A stretch of 64,000 bases of DNA from Synechococcus sp. PCC 7336 (GTDB taxonomy: Bacteria > Cyanobacteriota > Cyanobacteriia > Thermostichales > PCC-7336): the NCBI RefSeq assembly GCF_000332275.1, contig NZ_CM001776.1, positions 4,152,008 to 4,216,007 on the forward strand. The letters are read 5' to 3'. Below the pieces are notes generated by a model, which was not told where the DNA came from, searched no databases, and saw nothing but the letters and a program-made list of their open reading frames with translations. The position numbers and the translations under genes were made by a program. Positions within the stretch are counted from its first letter, which is position 1. Every line of letters starts with the position of its first letter. Shown piece after piece: positions 9,325 through 16,655 of the stretch.

Positions 9325-9807
9325 GTGGTTCAGTATTTAACTAGCTCGAAGTTCTATTTCGAAATTGACGGGATAACCTCTCTCCTGGTCAAAACCGTCA
9401 CTGGCCCTGAAATTGAAATGGAAGTGGCTGGCGGCGATGCTCCCATTGGCGTCACTAAAGATGCCAAAACCCAAACCCAAGCAGTGGTTGGTGGGGTCAA
9501 ATACAACAGCACCGTAACGCTCACCTATGTTGCTGGCAACGAGTCCGATCAGAAAAAACTGTCGGACTGGTACAACGACTGCCACCCCGACTCGTTTACG
9601 GGGGGGGCTTCGAAGGCAATGGATAGCCGCAAAACAGGCTCGCTGGTGATTTACGATCCCAACGGCAGTGAGGCCATGCGGTTCAACTATACGGATCTGT
9701 TCCCCGGCACTAAAAAACAGATCGGCAGTCTGTCGGTGGACAGTGGCGGTCAACTGGCTGAAGATACGCTGGAGCTATACTTCACCAAGGTTGTGCGGGC
9801 CGCGTAA
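9325..9807 (+). CDS. Tail tube protein 2 (T4 gp19-like)
   Basis: A 160-residue tube subunit read from GTG at 9325, chosen because AGGAGA lies 6 bp upstream and because homologues begin near VQYLTSSKFYFEIDG. A TTG at 9301 would add eight residues without family support. It has the gp19 outline: start strand, K-T-V-T-G-P loop, helix KKLSDWYNDCHPDS and end strand DTLELYFTKVV. It lies 65 bp below tube protein 1 and 17 bp above tube protein 3. The different tube proteins may occupy different positions in the tube, as in Afp1 and Afp5. Confidence 0.88.
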   Translation: MVQYLTSSKFYFEIDGITSLLVKTVTGPEIEMEVAGGDAPIGVTKDAKTQTQAVVGGVKYNSTVTLTYVAGNESDQKKLSDWYNDCHPDSFTGGASKAMDSRKTGSLVIYDPNGSEAMRFNYTDLFPGTKKQIGSLSVDSGGQLAEDTLELYFTKVVRAA

Positions 9808-9824
9808 CTCTTACCTCGATCGAT

Positions 9825-10322
9825 ATGGCCACATTTCCCGAAATTCTCACCAACTCCCGCTTCTATCTGGAGCTCAAGCTGGATGGCAGCAAAGAGCCGG
9901 TGGATGGTTACTTTATGGAGTGCAGCGGGTTTCAATACTCGCAAGAGGTAACTGAGATTGTGGAGGTTACCCCGCAAAAGTGGGGTAAGAATGGCAATTC
10001 GCGAGGGCGCTTGGCGCGCACGAAGATCCCGGGTCATGTCACCTTTAGCAATCTCACCTTGAAGCGCGGTCTCACCACGTCGAGTAGCTTGTGGGATTGG
10101 GTCGAGAAGGTGGAGGAGGGCAATTGGAGCGAACAGCGGCAGAAGGGATCGCTGACGATTTACAATCAAGCAGCCAAGCAGCAGGTGCGATGGGAGTTTC
10201 AGCGGGCTTGGCCAGTCAGCTATCAGATCTCGGATCTAGATGTCAAAAGTGGCGACTTCAATATCGAAGAGATCGAACTTGCCGTTGAAGATCTCAGACG
10301 CGTTCGGGTACCAGCATCGTGA
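9825..10322 (+). CDS. Tail tube protein 3 / tube initiator-like
   Basis: A 165-residue gp19-like protein: SRFYLELKLDG, GYFMECSGFQYSQEV, LTLKRGLTTSSSLWDWVEKV, RWEFQRAWPVSYQISDLD and FNIEEIELAVEDLRRV. The L-K-R-G and W-D-W pattern with the R-A-W-P motif is typical of the tube-like protein that follows the main tube genes in eCIS clusters. The TGA stop overlaps the ATG of the next gene. The initiator role is an inference from gene order. Confidence 0.88.
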   Translation: MATFPEILTNSRFYLELKLDGSKEPVDGYFMECSGFQYSQEVTEIVEVTPQKWGKNGNSRGRLARTKIPGHVTFSNLTLKRGLTTSSSLWDWVEKVEEGNWSEQRQKGSLTIYNQAAKQQVRWEFQRAWPVSYQISDLDVKSGDFNIEEIELAVEDLRRVRVPAS

Positions 10323-10705
10323 TGCAACTCAATAACCCTTTGAACTTGGAGGGATCGCCCCAGCAAGACACTGCACCGCCAGAGCAGCGTCGGAGGCCGC
10401 AAGTGGCTGGGCTGCAAACGGAGTTCGAGTTTGAATTGCCGAAGGGGTATGTGGATGCGGAGGGGACGCTCCATCGTCAGGGGGTGATGCGGTTGGCTCG
10501 GGCGATGGACGAGATCGTACCGCTGCGCGATCCGCGCGTGAAGGCCAATCCGGCTTATGCCACGGTGGTGATTTTGGCACGGGTGATTGTGCGGTTGGGG
10601 GCTTTGAGCGAGGTGTCTCCAGCCGCGATCGAAGATTTATTTGCCTGCGATTTGAATTATTTGCAGAAGTTTTACCGTCAGATTAACGAATTGGAAGAGG
10701 ATTAG
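10322..10705 (+). CDS. Tail-assembly-chaperone-like protein A
   Basis: A 127-residue protein whose ATG overlaps the TGA of tube protein 3. The conserved part runs FEFELPKGYVDAEGTLHRQG, MRLARAMDEI, then VILARVIVRLGAL and AIEDLFACDLNYLQKFYRQI. A beta-rich start followed by two helices, with L-x-x-x-D before the last helix, resembles phage tail assembly chaperones (lambda gpG, Mu gp41 types). It is a paralogue of the next gene but lacks its C-terminal cysteine pair. The chaperone role is inferred. Confidence 0.6.
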   Translation: MQLNNPLNLEGSPQQDTAPPEQRRRPQVAGLQTEFEFELPKGYVDAEGTLHRQGVMRLARAMDEIVPLRDPRVKANPAYATVVILARVIVRLGALSEVSPAAIEDLFACDLNYLQKFYRQINELEED

Positions 10706-10742
10706 ACGGTTGCTCCAGTGAAGCAAGCTTGAGGCTGCGAAC

Positions 10743-11147
10743 ATGACCCCATTGGCCCTATCGGAACCTGCGAGTTTGGACTTACCCACCACAGCATTTG
10801 AGTTCCAGTTGCCGCGCGGTTTGCTGGACGATGCCGGACAGGTACACCAGCAGGGACGCATGCGCTTGGCGACGGCGCGGGACGAGTTGGCGATGCAGAA
10901 AGATGTCAGGGTGAGGCAAGAGCCTGCCTATGGAACTCTCATCCTGTTAGCCCGCACGATCGCCCAGCTAGGCTCGCTGACCGCTGTGACTGCCGAAGAT
11001 TTAGAGAATCTCTTTGCCAGCGATTTGGCCTATTTGCGCGAGTTCTACAACCGCATCAATCAGCAGGGGCACCCGTACGTTCCGACCCAGTGCCCCCAAT
11101 GCAGTCACGCGTTTGAGGTGGAGTTAACACTGTCGGGGGAGTCTTAG
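10743..11147 (+). CDS. Tail-assembly-chaperone-like protein B, with CPxC tail
   Basis: A 134-residue paralogue of the preceding protein (FEFQLPRGLLDDAGQVHQQG, MRLATARDELAMQ, LILLARTIAQLG, LENLFASDLAYLREFYNRIN). It adds a C-terminal CPQC motif, possibly half of a zinc site. It ends at TAG 11147 just after a run of five G residues. The reading frame one base back continues directly into a DUF6760 sequence, so a -1 frameshifted product of about 186 residues is possible, as in lambda G/GT. Placement after the tube genes fits a chaperone. Confidence 0.65.
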   Translation: MTPLALSEPASLDLPTTAFEFQLPRGLLDDAGQVHQQGRMRLATARDELAMQKDVRVRQEPAYGTLILLARTIAQLGSLTAVTAEDLENLFASDLAYLREFYNRINQQGHPYVPTQCPQCSHAFEVELTLSGES

Positions 11148-11302
11148 GCTACCCCTCGGAACAACTGCACCAGGAGGTAGCCTTTCTCGCCCTGCACTGT
11201 CATTGGTCGCTGCAGGAAATTCTGGACTTGGAACATCGCGATCGCCGTCGCTGGGTGCAAGAGGTCGCCCAGCTACGGGGGCGAGGGAGTGGCGAGGGCT
11301 AA
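11117..11302 (+). CDS. DUF6760-like small eCIS protein without its own start codon
   Basis: The conserved part starts GYPSEQLHQEVAFLALHCHW at 11147 and continues with WSLQEILDLEHRDRRRWVQEV; 51 residues run to the TAA at 11302. This matches the small DUF6760 proteins of eCIS clusters. The frame is open from 11117 but has no standard start codon. It may be made as a -1 frameshift extension of the protein before it, or from an unusual start. The TAA overlaps the ATG of the SAM hydrolase (TAATG), so translation is coupled onward. The short W- and R-rich helical form resembles the T extension of phage gpGT. Confidence 0.6.
   Translation, partial: GGVNTVGGVLGYPSEQLHQEVAFLALHCHWSLQEILDLEHRDRRRWVQEVAQLRGRGSGEG
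11134..11141 (+). other. Candidate -1 frameshift site (CGGGGGAG)
   Basis: In the upstream frame the codons are TCG GGG GAG TCT TAG. Slipping back one base on GGG re-pairs perfectly and moves the ribosome into GGA GTC TTA GGC TAC, the DUF6760 frame. That frame has no ATG, GTG or TTG between its upstream stop (11114) and the conserved G-Y-P start at 11147. It is not a classical X-XXY-YYZ heptamer, so the efficiency is uncertain. Confidence 0.45.
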
Positions 11303-12105
11303 TGAGCGCGCTCCCTTTAGTCACCCTACTGACAGATTTTGGCACCCAGGATGTTTATGTCGCAGTCATGAAAGGGGCGATCGCCAGCCTCAACCCCCAG
11401 CTTGCGATTGTGGATCTGACCCACCACATTCCCCCCCAAGATCGCTTCGCAGCTCGCTTTCAGTTGATGAACGCCGTCCCGTACTTCCCGGCAGGAACGG
11501 TGCATGTGGCGGTGGTGGACCCGGGGGTGGGCACGGCGCGGCGAGGGGTGGCGATCGCGATCGCGCCCGGATTCCTGGTGGGGCCGGATAACGGTCTGTT
11601 TAGTGGCGTACTCGAACAGTTTGAGGCGATCGCGGCGGTGGAGTTGACCGAACCGACCTACTGGCGGGTGCCCCAACCCAGTTCCACCTTTCACGGACGC
11701 GATATTTTTGCCCCGGTGGGGGCGCATTTGGCCAGTGGGGTGCCGTTGAATGCGCTGGGGAGAGCGATCGATCTGGGTTCGTTAGTGGAGCTGCCGGGGC
11801 TGGGCTGCGATCGCGAGGGAGACACCTATGTCGGCTGCATTCAGGCGATCGATCGCTTCGGCAACGCCATCTCTACTATTCCGGGCGAGGTGGTGCGAGG
11901 CCGACAGTGGTTGGCGATCGCTGCTGGGACAGCCATCCCGGTAGTGACGACCTACGGCGATGTTGCCGTGGGGGAGTTAGCGGCATTGGCGGGCAGTCAC
12001 GGTTGGGTGGAAATTGCGGTGAATGGAGGGAATGCTCGCGATCGCTTGCGGTTAGACTATGGCGTTAAGGTAGAAGTAAAGCTCGAAAACAAGTTGGGAG
12101 TTTAG
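11302..12105 (+). CDS. SAM hydroxide adenosyltransferase (DUF62 family)
   Basis: A 267-residue protein starting SALPLVTLLTDFGTQDVYVA, the family signature (T-D-F-G), with VDLTHHIPPQD, VVDPGVGT, VGPDNGLF and FHGRDIFAPVGAHL. These motifs belong to the DUF62 group related to fluorinase, whose non-halogenating members hydrolyse S-adenosylmethionine to adenosine and methionine. The ATG overlaps the upstream TAA, so it is coupled to the eCIS cluster, perhaps only by position. Its last 40 codons are duplicated 1.8 kb downstream (13793-13915), and this copy has a changed C-terminus (ENKLGV in place of ECGAGV). Confidence 0.9.
   Translation: MSALPLVTLLTDFGTQDVYVAVMKGAIASLNPQLAIVDLTHHIPPQDRFAARFQLMNAVPYFPAGTVHVAVVDPGVGTARRGVAIAIAPGFLVGPDNGLFSGVLEQFEAIAAVELTEPTYWRVPQPSSTFHGRDIFAPVGAHLASGVPLNALGRAIDLGSLVELPGLGCDREGDTYVGCIQAIDRFGNAISTIPGEVVRGRQWLAIAAGTAIPVVTTYGDVAVGELAALAGSHGWVEIAVNGGNARDRLRLDYGVKVEVKLENKLGV
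11983..12105 (+). repeat. Direct repeat, left copy (3' end of SAM hydrolase)
   Basis: The segment from about 11983 to the stop codon recurs at 13793-13915. It is nearly identical from GGCAGTCAC through GCTCGAA and differs mainly in the last few codons. The two copies bracket a 1.7-kb AT-rich insert with two genes. The left copy completes the intact gene. Confidence 0.95.
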
Positions 12106-12294
12106 CGATACTGGCTGTCTGAGTTGAATATCCAAGTGCTGCTCTACTGGTGTCCGCGTCAGACAGGGAGCTGAACCCGTTCTGTGTCGAGCAACTTTCG
12201 GTTAATGCCTTAAGCGTGGAATGAGACAATCGCATTCAGTGAACCGTATAGTAAGAGAGGATCGCTTAGAGTAGCCAGTCAAACATGAGCTTAG
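12106..12294. other. Left flank of the island
   Basis: This short stretch links the duplicated gene end to the first island gene. No gene or clear terminator is seen. It presumably holds the promoter of the two island genes. Confidence 0.3.
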
Positions 12295-12720
12295 ATGAGT
12301 CAACCTTCTCCCCAGCCACCTGTTAAACCAGACCCCAGCCTTCCAGTAGTGCAAACAGTCACAGGTCGGTTCGTGCAACAATTCTTAAGCAATATCTGGG
12401 AGCCTATAGATCTTTTGGGACAAGGCTTGATGGGGGGCTTATGGCGAACAGTTTATCTCTCAGTCCAAGATGCGATCGCTCTCAGCACATTGCTACAGCT
12501 TCCCGGTTTGGTGGGCCGCATAATCATTGGTAAAGACTTCGCTAGTTTTGATGTATGTTTGCAAGAGAATGCCTTAGGCGTATCGCGTTATGCTTGTTTT
12601 ATAATCATTACTTCTGATTTTTGCCTTTGGATTATTCTGGCTGGTCGAATAATTGGGCGGTTCTGGATAGATCTCCGAGAATTAAGGCGAGGTAGTAGTC
12701 ATGACTCTAACAAGTCGTAA
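12295..12720 (+). CDS. Hypothetical membrane protein of the island
   Basis: A 141-residue protein that I do not recognise. It has a proline-rich start (SQPSPQPPVKPDP), a middle amphipathic part and one strong hydrophobic segment near residues 98-122 (YACFIIITSDFCLWIILAGR), followed by a basic tail. Its 3' end overlaps the next gene by 20 bp, so the two form a unit. Both lie inside the directly repeated flanks and are AT-richer than the genes on either side, which suggests acquisition by transfer. Function unknown. Confidence 0.6.
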   Translation: MSQPSPQPPVKPDPSLPVVQTVTGRFVQQFLSNIWEPIDLLGQGLMGGLWRTVYLSVQDAIALSTLLQLPGLVGRIIIGKDFASFDVCLQENALGVSRYACFIIITSDFCLWIILAGRIIGRFWIDLRELRRGSSHDSNKS

Positions 12721-13705
12721 GAAAGTCACCCTTTATGAAGAAGCCAAAGCTGGTCTTAGTTCTTTAGTTCGGCAAACAACTACTGTCTTTATTGGCTTTG
12801 TGTTCGTGTTGCTAATCACTGGAGGTGCTCCGTCGAGCTTTGTTGTTGCTTTAAGCTTTTTTATTGGTACGGCTTTTGTTTCATGGAATGAACAAAAGCG
12901 AATTTTTGATTTGAGATCGGCTGAGGATAAGACTTCTTCAGATTCAAAGGCGGCGCGCACTTTATTAATCACCAATCAATTAATTACGTTAGATTCTAAA
13001 GTTTATCGTACTTGCGAAATTACTAGAGTTTCTAAATATCAGATCGAACAGGGATTTGCTCAAGCCAAGCAATACGGCCTCGTTGTAGAAACCACTGCTG
13101 GAAGTAAAGATTTGGTAGTGGTGACAGATGAAGCCTCAGTAGACAATCTTATAAATAAAATTGTTGAGGTTATGAGCAACCCAAGCAAAAGACTCAGTTA
13201 CACATTCAAGCTTTCTAACACAAGGATTGCCAACGTAAAAGCCTTTTCTAAAAGAGAATTCTCTGCGTCAAGTATTTACGCTGAAGTAGTAACCCAAACA
13301 AATAGCACTGAAGAGACTCAAGAATCTGTAGCAGAAGAGTCTAAATTTCAAGAAGGTTCCCAGAAACTACCCCCAGGTTATTTCTATCAGGTAGGCCCTT
13401 TCTCAGTAGGAGTCAATAAAGGTTTTGTACATACGACAGAACAAACACAGTCTTTAGCTGAGACAGTATCAGAACTTCAGCGTTTACTAGAGAAAATCTC
13501 TGAGGCTCATCCAAATGACACACTATCTGGGCAGATGTTAGTAGCAACAAAAGCAATAGAAGAAATCGAGAAAAAACCTCAATTTAAGCAGCGTGCGATC
13601 GAAGCTCTGAAATCAGGAGGAGCAGAATTTTTCAGGGAGTCCATTAAAAATCCTAGCACCAACATCTTATTGGCTGCTTTAGAAGAATGGCAATCAACAA
13701 GCTAA
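12701..13705 (+). CDS. Hypothetical protein with N-terminal membrane hairpin
   Basis: A 334-residue protein. Two hydrophobic stretches lie near residues 28-62 (TVFIGFVFVLLITGG and FVVALSFFIGTAFVSW). A cytosolic middle region follows, including a winged-helix-like stretch (ITRVSKYQIEQGFAQAKQYG). The C-terminal 75 residues (LQRLLEKISEAHP, ATKAIEEIEKKPQFKQRAIEALKSGG, NILLAALEEWQ) resemble a helical tail that I recall on many cyanobacterial pentapeptide-repeat and signalling proteins. That recall is unverified. Low GC and the flanking repeats suggest a transferred two-gene cassette. Function unknown. Confidence 0.65.
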   Translation: MTLTSRKKVTLYEEAKAGLSSLVRQTTTVFIGFVFVLLITGGAPSSFVVALSFFIGTAFVSWNEQKRIFDLRSAEDKTSSDSKAARTLLITNQLITLDSKVYRTCEITRVSKYQIEQGFAQAKQYGLVVETTAGSKDLVVVTDEASVDNLINKIVEVMSNPSKRLSYTFKLSNTRIANVKAFSKREFSASSIYAEVVTQTNSTEETQESVAEESKFQEGSQKLPPGYFYQVGPFSVGVNKGFVHTTEQTQSLAETVSELQRLLEKISEAHPNDTLSGQMLVATKAIEEIEKKPQFKQRAIEALKSGGAEFFRESIKNPSTNILLAALEEWQSTS

Positions 13706-13792
13706 AACTATAAAATATTCATTAAGTGTGCAAAGCAATATGAATTTGTGCTTAACTTCCGTTGTAAACAATCACCGAATGATAATCCCGAT

Positions 13793-13915
13793 GCACTGGC
13801 AGGCAGTCACGGTTGGGTGGAAATTGCGGTGAATGGAGGGAATGCTCGCGATCGCTTGCGGTTAGACTATGGCGTTAAGGTAGAAGTAAAGCTCGAATGC
13901 GGAGCGGGAGTTTAG
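13793..13915 (+). pseudogene. Displaced 3' end of SAM hydrolase (right direct repeat)
   Basis: About 40 codons matching the end of the gene at 11302, in frame to TAG 13915, with no start of their own. The stop is followed at once by GATG, the start of the DUF2301 gene, so this is probably the original gene end, still next to its original neighbour. The copy at 11983 would then be the replacement brought in with the island. Confidence 0.9.
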
Positions 13916-13917
13916 TG

Positions 13918-14586
13918 ATGCCTGGAGCACAAGCGGAAGTTTATCGAGGACAGTTCGGTCAGTTTGAGATTAACGAGGGCGATCGCCGGGGTGTTGTGGT
14001 CTATCGAGCTGCGCTGATGGTGGCGGCCCTCTGTTTCGCGGTGGCAACGGGGTTGGCGATGTGGCTGCCGCAAGCTTTGGCGGTACAGTGGGCGATCGCC
14101 GGTTTGTACGCCGTGTTTTCAATTGCGATGGGGGTGGCGCTGTGGACGATCCACATTTATATGGTCTCCCTGCATCGGGCACTGCAGGTGTTTTGGGCGA
14201 TGGGCTCAGTGGCGGCGATCGCCACAGCGGTGGTTTTCGCGCCCGAACCTCTGGCGATCGCGGTCTACCACAATCCTTTAACTCTGTTGGGCGTTGGATT
14301 CACCTTTGTTGCCCTGACGGGATTGTTTGTCAAAGAAGCGTTTTGCTTTAACCGATTGGAAACGAAACTGCTGACGCCAATGATACCCACGTTACTTTTG
14401 GGACATTTATTCGGATTGTTGCCGCTGGAGGGGGAGCGGGGCTTGTTAGTGGCTTGGGCAGCCCTCTTTTTAGTCTTTGCGTTGCGCAAAACCTTTCAAG
14501 AGATTCCGCCGGATATTGGGGACAAGTCGGTGTTTGAATATTTGGCAGCGGTGCGGCGGGGGGATGTGCCTGCGGAGGCTTCTTAG
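13918..14586 (+). CDS. DUF2301 integral membrane protein
   Basis: A 222-residue polytopic protein starting PGAQAEVYRGQFGQFEINEGD at ATG 13918, with hydrophobic stretches near residues 22-40, 46-66, 72-95, 100-125 and 145-185. It ends with PPDIGDKSVFEYLAAVRRGD. This resembles the uncharacterised DUF2301 membrane family found in cyanobacteria. The ATG lies 2 bp after the displaced hydrolase stop codon, consistent with an original two-gene operon now split by the island. No function is known. Confidence 0.7.
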   Translation: MPGAQAEVYRGQFGQFEINEGDRRGVVVYRAALMVAALCFAVATGLAMWLPQALAVQWAIAGLYAVFSIAMGVALWTIHIYMVSLHRALQVFWAMGSVAAIATAVVFAPEPLAIAVYHNPLTLLGVGFTFVALTGLFVKEAFCFNRLETKLLTPMIPTLLLGHLFGLLPLEGERGLLVAWAALFLVFALRKTFQEIPPDIGDKSVFEYLAAVRRGDVPAEAS

Positions 14587-14639
14587 GCGATCGGTCTCGC
14601 AAACCTATAGCTTGGAGCATTAGGAGTCACAATCCCACC

Positions 14640-15221
14640 ATGACACAGGTACTAGAACAACGAGTCTACACCCCCGAAGAGTATCTCGACCTCGAACTTG
14701 CATCTGAGATCCGCAGCGAATACCGCAATGGAACCATTACTCCTATGACCGGGGGTACACCTGACCATAATGAATTGGCGATTAACCTTGCAGCCTTGCT
14801 CAAATCTTCTTTGCGGGGCAAACCCTACCGTATTTTTGCAACCGATCAACGGCTTTGGGTTCCTGCTCGCAATCTTTATACCTATCCCGATGTCATGGTT
14901 GTCGAAAAACCCTTACAACTTCAGACCGGGCGTGCTGACACAGTGATAAACCCTTGTTTTTTGGCTGAAGTGCTATCTAAATCAACGCGAGACTACGATC
15001 GCGGCGAGAAATTTTCTGCTTACCGCAGTATTGATAGCTTTCGCGAATATCTGCTCGTCGAGCAGTACAGTATCCATGTAGAACATTACGTCAAAACGGC
15101 GTCCAATCAATGGCTGCTCTCAGAATATGATGAGCCTAATACCACATTCTCATTGAGTACTTTTGAAACTCAAATCGAAATCATAACACTCTATGAAAAC
15201 ATCGATATTGATGCTCCATAA
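14640..15221 (+). CDS. Uma2-family (DUF820) endonuclease-like protein
   Basis: A 193-residue PD-(D/E)XK-fold protein: TPEEYLDLELASEIRSEYRNG, then LWVPARNLYTYPDVMVVEKP, then LAEVLSKSTRDYDRGEKFSAYR, then YLLVEQY. The D in YPDVMV, the E in LAEVLS and the K in EKFSAYR match the nuclease-like active site. Cyanobacteria carry many such paralogues; three are in this window. The biological role is unknown; a nuclease activity is inferred. Confidence 0.85.
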   Translation: MTQVLEQRVYTPEEYLDLELASEIRSEYRNGTITPMTGGTPDHNELAINLAALLKSSLRGKPYRIFATDQRLWVPARNLYTYPDVMVVEKPLQLQTGRADTVINPCFLAEVLSKSTRDYDRGEKFSAYRSIDSFREYLLVEQYSIHVEHYVKTASNQWLLSEYDEPNTTFSLSTFETQIEIITLYENIDIDAP

Positions 15222-15316
15222 AATGTAAGAGCGATCGCATCAATATAACAAGCCAAATTCACTCAACCGTCGAAAGGATTATCTGTGGCGGGTGCATTGA
15301 GAGCGTGAGGTTTTCT

Positions 15317-15943
15317 ATGGAAATCAGTATGACATTTGGCAATGCTGCTGCGTTATTCGGAGCCATGTTTGTTCTGGCTACGATCCCTGGCCCAAGTGTC
15401 TTCACTGTGGTGGCCAGAACAATTGCATCTGGATTTTCTCATGGCCTGACTACAGTTTTAGGGATCGTGGTTGGCGACTTAATATTCATTATATTGGCTG
15501 TCTTGGGTTTATGGTCTTTTTCTGAAATGATGAGTGGCCTATTTGTTTTGATAAAATACTGTGGAAGTGCTTATCTTATATGGCTAGGAATAGAGTTGTG
15601 GAGATCGAAATCACAGTCTGTTAAAATCCATAAAGTTGCAGAATCATCTTGGCTTTCTAATTTCTTGTGTGGACTTTTGATTACCCTAGGTGACCCAAAA
15701 GCAATTTTATTTTATTTAAGTTTTCTTCCCGCTTTTCTCGATCTGTCTAGTGTGTCCATTTTGGATACAGGCATCATTATGGTTATTGCAGCGATCGCAG
15801 TCGGCGGAGCAAAGCTAGGGTATGCCTATATGTCAGATAAATCTAGATTGCTTTTGACAAGCCCTAGAACAAAAAAGGGAATGAATGTGACTGCTGGTAG
15901 TGTAATGATTGGTACTGGCGTTTTTTTGGTTACAAAAACCTAG
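15317..15943 (+). CDS. LysE/RhtB-family amino-acid exporter
   Basis: A 208-residue inner-membrane protein with about six hydrophobic helices. The family start is seen in FVLATIPGPSVFTVVARTIASG (P-G-P) and in GLTTVLGIVVGDLIFI, with LITLGDPKAILFYLSFLP in the middle. These are standard LysE/RhtB features. It likely exports an amino acid or derivative; the substrate cannot be told. ATG 15317 is chosen because GTGAGG sits 6 bp upstream; a GTG at 15305 is an alternative. It is not in an operon. Confidence 0.88.
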   Translation: MEISMTFGNAAALFGAMFVLATIPGPSVFTVVARTIASGFSHGLTTVLGIVVGDLIFIILAVLGLWSFSEMMSGLFVLIKYCGSAYLIWLGIELWRSKSQSVKIHKVAESSWLSNFLCGLLITLGDPKAILFYLSFLPAFLDLSSVSILDTGIIMVIAAIAVGGAKLGYAYMSDKSRLLLTSPRTKKGMNVTAGSVMIGTGVFLVTKT

Positions 15944-16389
15944 TATCAGACAACGTGACTACTCTCACCGCTAACCCTACGGGTCTAGCGGGAGCTTCTC
16001 AGACTCACGAGTGAGAGTTGCTGTTTCACAGGCATCCCAGCGGATAAGCCTCCACAGCCAGAGAGCGGTAGTCCAACCGCCCTGCGTTTAACTATCCTAT
16101 CCCCCCTCACCGCCAAACGCTCTGCGTTCTGGCGGGAGTACCCCGGAGGTCATGATGGAAATTGCCTGAGGATCGCCAGTGGCTTTCAACTGGCAGGTGC
16201 CTTCCCAGCCGCCAATTGCGGGCAAACTGATCTCGATCGCATCGGAGCGGGCACTTCACTGCGGGCCAGCGCCACATTCTGTTAGCCTGCCGGGGTTAGC
16301 CTTCCGTAGGGCGCTCGCAGCCTCAAACCTCTTGCAAGCCACATCATATCGTTCGCGAAGTTGCTCTAATGGCAACAAGGGTGGTTGAC
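15944..16389. other. 446-bp gap with three strong hairpins
   Basis: Hairpin 1 (15961-16018) has outer arms ACTCTCAC and GTGAGAGT and an inner arm CCGCTAACCC with GGGT-C-TAGCGG. Hairpin 2 (16065-16080) is GCGGT-AGTCCA-ACCGC. Hairpin 3 (16110-16135) is CCGCCAAACGC-TCT-GCGTT-C-TGGCGG. No convincing protein is encoded. The density of stems suggests a structured RNA or the end of a decayed mobile element of the IS200/IS605 kind. This is inference. Confidence 0.45.
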
Positions 16390-16617
16390 ATGACTAAGCA
16401 AACGGGAATTATGCTGATAGCCTTAGTTGGCATCCTCTTTATCGCGATTGGCGATCGCGTTTTGCCACCGCCTGCCGGTCCCGCCAGCTATCGTATGAGA
16501 ACTGCCGTAACCTCCACTTTCGCGTCGTTGCTCGGGCAGACCCTCGAATCGCTCCCCCAAGACACCCGCTACGACAGCAGCCAAGAGCGGGTCGATACCC
16601 TCGAGAATGCGCCGTAA
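16390..16617 (+). CDS. Small conserved membrane protein
   Basis: A 75-residue protein starting TKQTGIMLIALVGILFIAIG, a single N-terminal membrane helix, then DRVLPPPAGPASYRMRTAV and a hydrophilic tail. The helix followed by G-D-x-x-L-P-x-P and S-Y-x-x-R-T matches a small protein I recall from many cyanobacterial genomes, of unknown function. The GTTGACATG context gives ATG 16390; an upstream ATG at 16369 adds seven residues. It converges with thyX. Confidence 0.55.
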   Translation: MTKQTGIMLIALVGILFIAIGDRVLPPPAGPASYRMRTAVTSTFASLLGQTLESLPQDTRYDSSQERVDTLENAP

Positions 16618-16655
16618 CCCTCCAGTCAGCAGTGCAGGCATAGGCTTCGCTCGAA

